Source: an uncultured Anaerovibrio sp.
Lineage (GTDB): Bacteria > Bacillota > Negativicutes > Selenomonadales > Selenomonadaceae
Length of the DNA stretch: 7,401 nt
Reading direction: 5' to 3'
Assembly (NCBI GenBank): GCA_902785445.1
Contig: CACZYN010000090.1
Coordinates: 1-7,401, forward strand
Shown here: one piece after another, positions 6,730-7,401 of the stretch
Position numbering within the stretch: position 1 is the first letter of the stretch
How the letters are laid out: every line of letters begins with the position of its first letter
Made by a program: the position numbers and the translations under genes
Notes under the pieces: generated by a model
What the model was told of the DNA's origin: nothing
Seen by the model: the letters and a program-made list of their open reading frames with translations, nothing else
Database searches by the model: none

Positions 6730-6761
6730 AAAACAAAAGCCACGGCAGGTTGCGCCGTGGC
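6730..6761 (-). terminator. Intrinsic terminator of the response regulator gene
   Basis: On the minus strand a perfect 8-bp GC-rich stem (gccacggc / gccgtggc, arms at 6754-6761 and 6739-6746) encloses a 7-nt loop and is followed by TTTTGTTTT (6738 to 6730). It begins 13 bp past the stop codon of the response regulator gene. The plus-strand side lacks a T-run, so it acts on leftward transcription. It separates the regulator from the tetrapyrrole operon. Confidence 0.9.
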
Positions 6762-6774
6762 CCAAAAAGTATCA

Positions 6775-7401
6775 TTAATCCAACTTCATAATGTTATGCT
6801 TTAATACATAAATCAATGCCTGAGTCCGATCATTAACATTAAGCTTACGGAATATATTCGTGAGATGATTCTTCACGGTCTTTTCACTTACAAACAATGT
6901 CTTGGCAATATCCTGGTTGTTAAAGCCCTTGGCAATGCAGGCCAGTACATCCAGCTCCCGATTCGTCAGCCTCTCACCCCGACCAGATCGCCATAATTCC
7001 TTGGCCTTTTCCGTCACATTTTCATCCGCCCGCAGTTTGCCAAAAATTCGCTCCTCCAGTTCCGGATAAATGTACGCTCCACCATCATGTACAATATGAA
7101 TAGCCTTGATAAGGATATCTGGTTCCACATCCTTTAACAAATAACCAGAGGCACCATTCTTCATCATTTCAATAACATAGTTATCATTATCATGAATTGT
7201 CAAGGCAATGATTTTGGTATTGCACTTTGTTGACTGAAGCTGACTGGCCACATCCAAGCCATTAAGGCCGGGCATATTGAGGTCAAGCAACAAGATATCC
7301 GGCTGCAACATCAAAGTTCTGGCCAGTGTCTCTTGCCCATCACCGGTTTCACCAACAACTTCAATATCATCCTCAAAGTTTAATACCCTTTTAATACCCT
7401 G
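6775..7401 (-). CDS. NarL/FixJ-family response regulator, DegU-like, N-terminus cut by window edge
   Basis: This is a two-component DNA-binding response regulator. The frame is open to base 7401, giving 208 residues. Alignment by eye with B. subtilis DegU (visible QGIKRVLNFE against EGVKRILDFE) implies about 16 missing N-terminal residues, including the acidic-pocket aspartates. The receiver domain shows LLLDLNMP with the phospho-acceptor Asp at visible residue 40, the switch Thr at 68 (ALTIHD) and the conserved Lys at 90 (GYLLKD). After a linker, the LuxR-type helix-turn-helix spans about 143-205: LTNRELDVLACIAKGFNNQD, then VSEKTVKNHLTNIFRKLNVN and DRTQA. The last part is nearly the same as in DegU. 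Starts at 7314 or 7311 would remove half the receiver and are not real. A partner kinase is expected outside the window. Its own terminator separates it from the hem genes, so nothing here shows that it regulates them. Confidence 0.93.
   Translation of the reverse strand, partial: QGIKRVLNFEDDIEVVGETGDGQETLARTLMLQPDILLLDLNMPGLNGLDVASQLQSTKCNTKIIALTIHDNDNYVIEMMKNGASGYLLKDVEPDILIKAIHIVHDGGAYIYPELEERIFGKLRADENVTEKAKELWRSGRGERLTNRELDVLACIAKGFNNQDIAKTLFVSEKTVKNHLTNIFRKLNVNDRTQALIYVLKHNIMKLD

Noticed and set aside
6645..6774. Possible cobalamin riboswitch or other leader upstream of the operon
   Set aside because: The likely leader is only about 45 nt and shows no conserved B12-box or similar structure; the only strong hairpin is the upstream gene's terminator.

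Overview
The window is a dense, one-directional stretch of a bacterial chromosome. All seven recognisable genes lie on the minus strand. Strong AAGGAGG-type ribosome binding sites, short or overlapping junctions, a DegU-like response regulator and a cobA-hemD fusion inside a hemA-hemC-hemB-hemL cluster suggest an anaerobic member of the Firmicutes (Bacillota). My best guess is the Negativicutes/Clostridia side. That placement is inference from gene order and protein resemblance, not a database result.

In transcription order (right to left): a NarL/FixJ-family, DegU-like response regulator whose first ~16 codons lie beyond base 7401; its intrinsic terminator (6730-6761); a sigma-70-type promoter (6696-6725); then a tetrapyrrole gene cluster: precorrin-2 dehydrogenase (sirC/Met8 type), hemA, hemC, a 238-bp repeat-like insert, the cobA-hemD fusion, hemB, and hemL, which runs off the left edge lacking about 85 C-terminal residues.

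Together the cluster encodes every step from glutamyl-tRNA to sirohydrochlorin: HemA makes glutamate-1-semialdehyde, HemL makes 5-aminolevulinate, HemB makes porphobilinogen, HemC makes hydroxymethylbilane, the HemD domain makes uroporphyrinogen III, the CobA domain methylates it to precorrin-2, and the first gene oxidises precorrin-2 to sirohydrochlorin. No uroporphyrinogen decarboxylase (hemE) or later haem gene is in the window, so the cluster looks directed to sirohaem and/or cobalamin rather than protohaem. Junctions are tight: sirC/hemA overlap by 59 bp, hemA/hemC by 8 bp, cobA-hemD/hemB by 1 bp, and hemB/hemL are 25 bp apart. The single loose junction is hemC to cobA-hemD (285 bp).

That loose junction is the most unusual part. 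It holds a 238-bp segment (3581-3818) bounded by 14-bp near-perfect inverted repeats, with a third related copy of the end motif inside, a central hairpin, and a reading frame open across it on the minus strand. It looks like a miniature inverted-repeat element or dispersed intergenic repeat lodged within the operon. The other genes look like ordinary members of their families. I found no RNA genes, CRISPR array, riboswitch or recognisable transposase.
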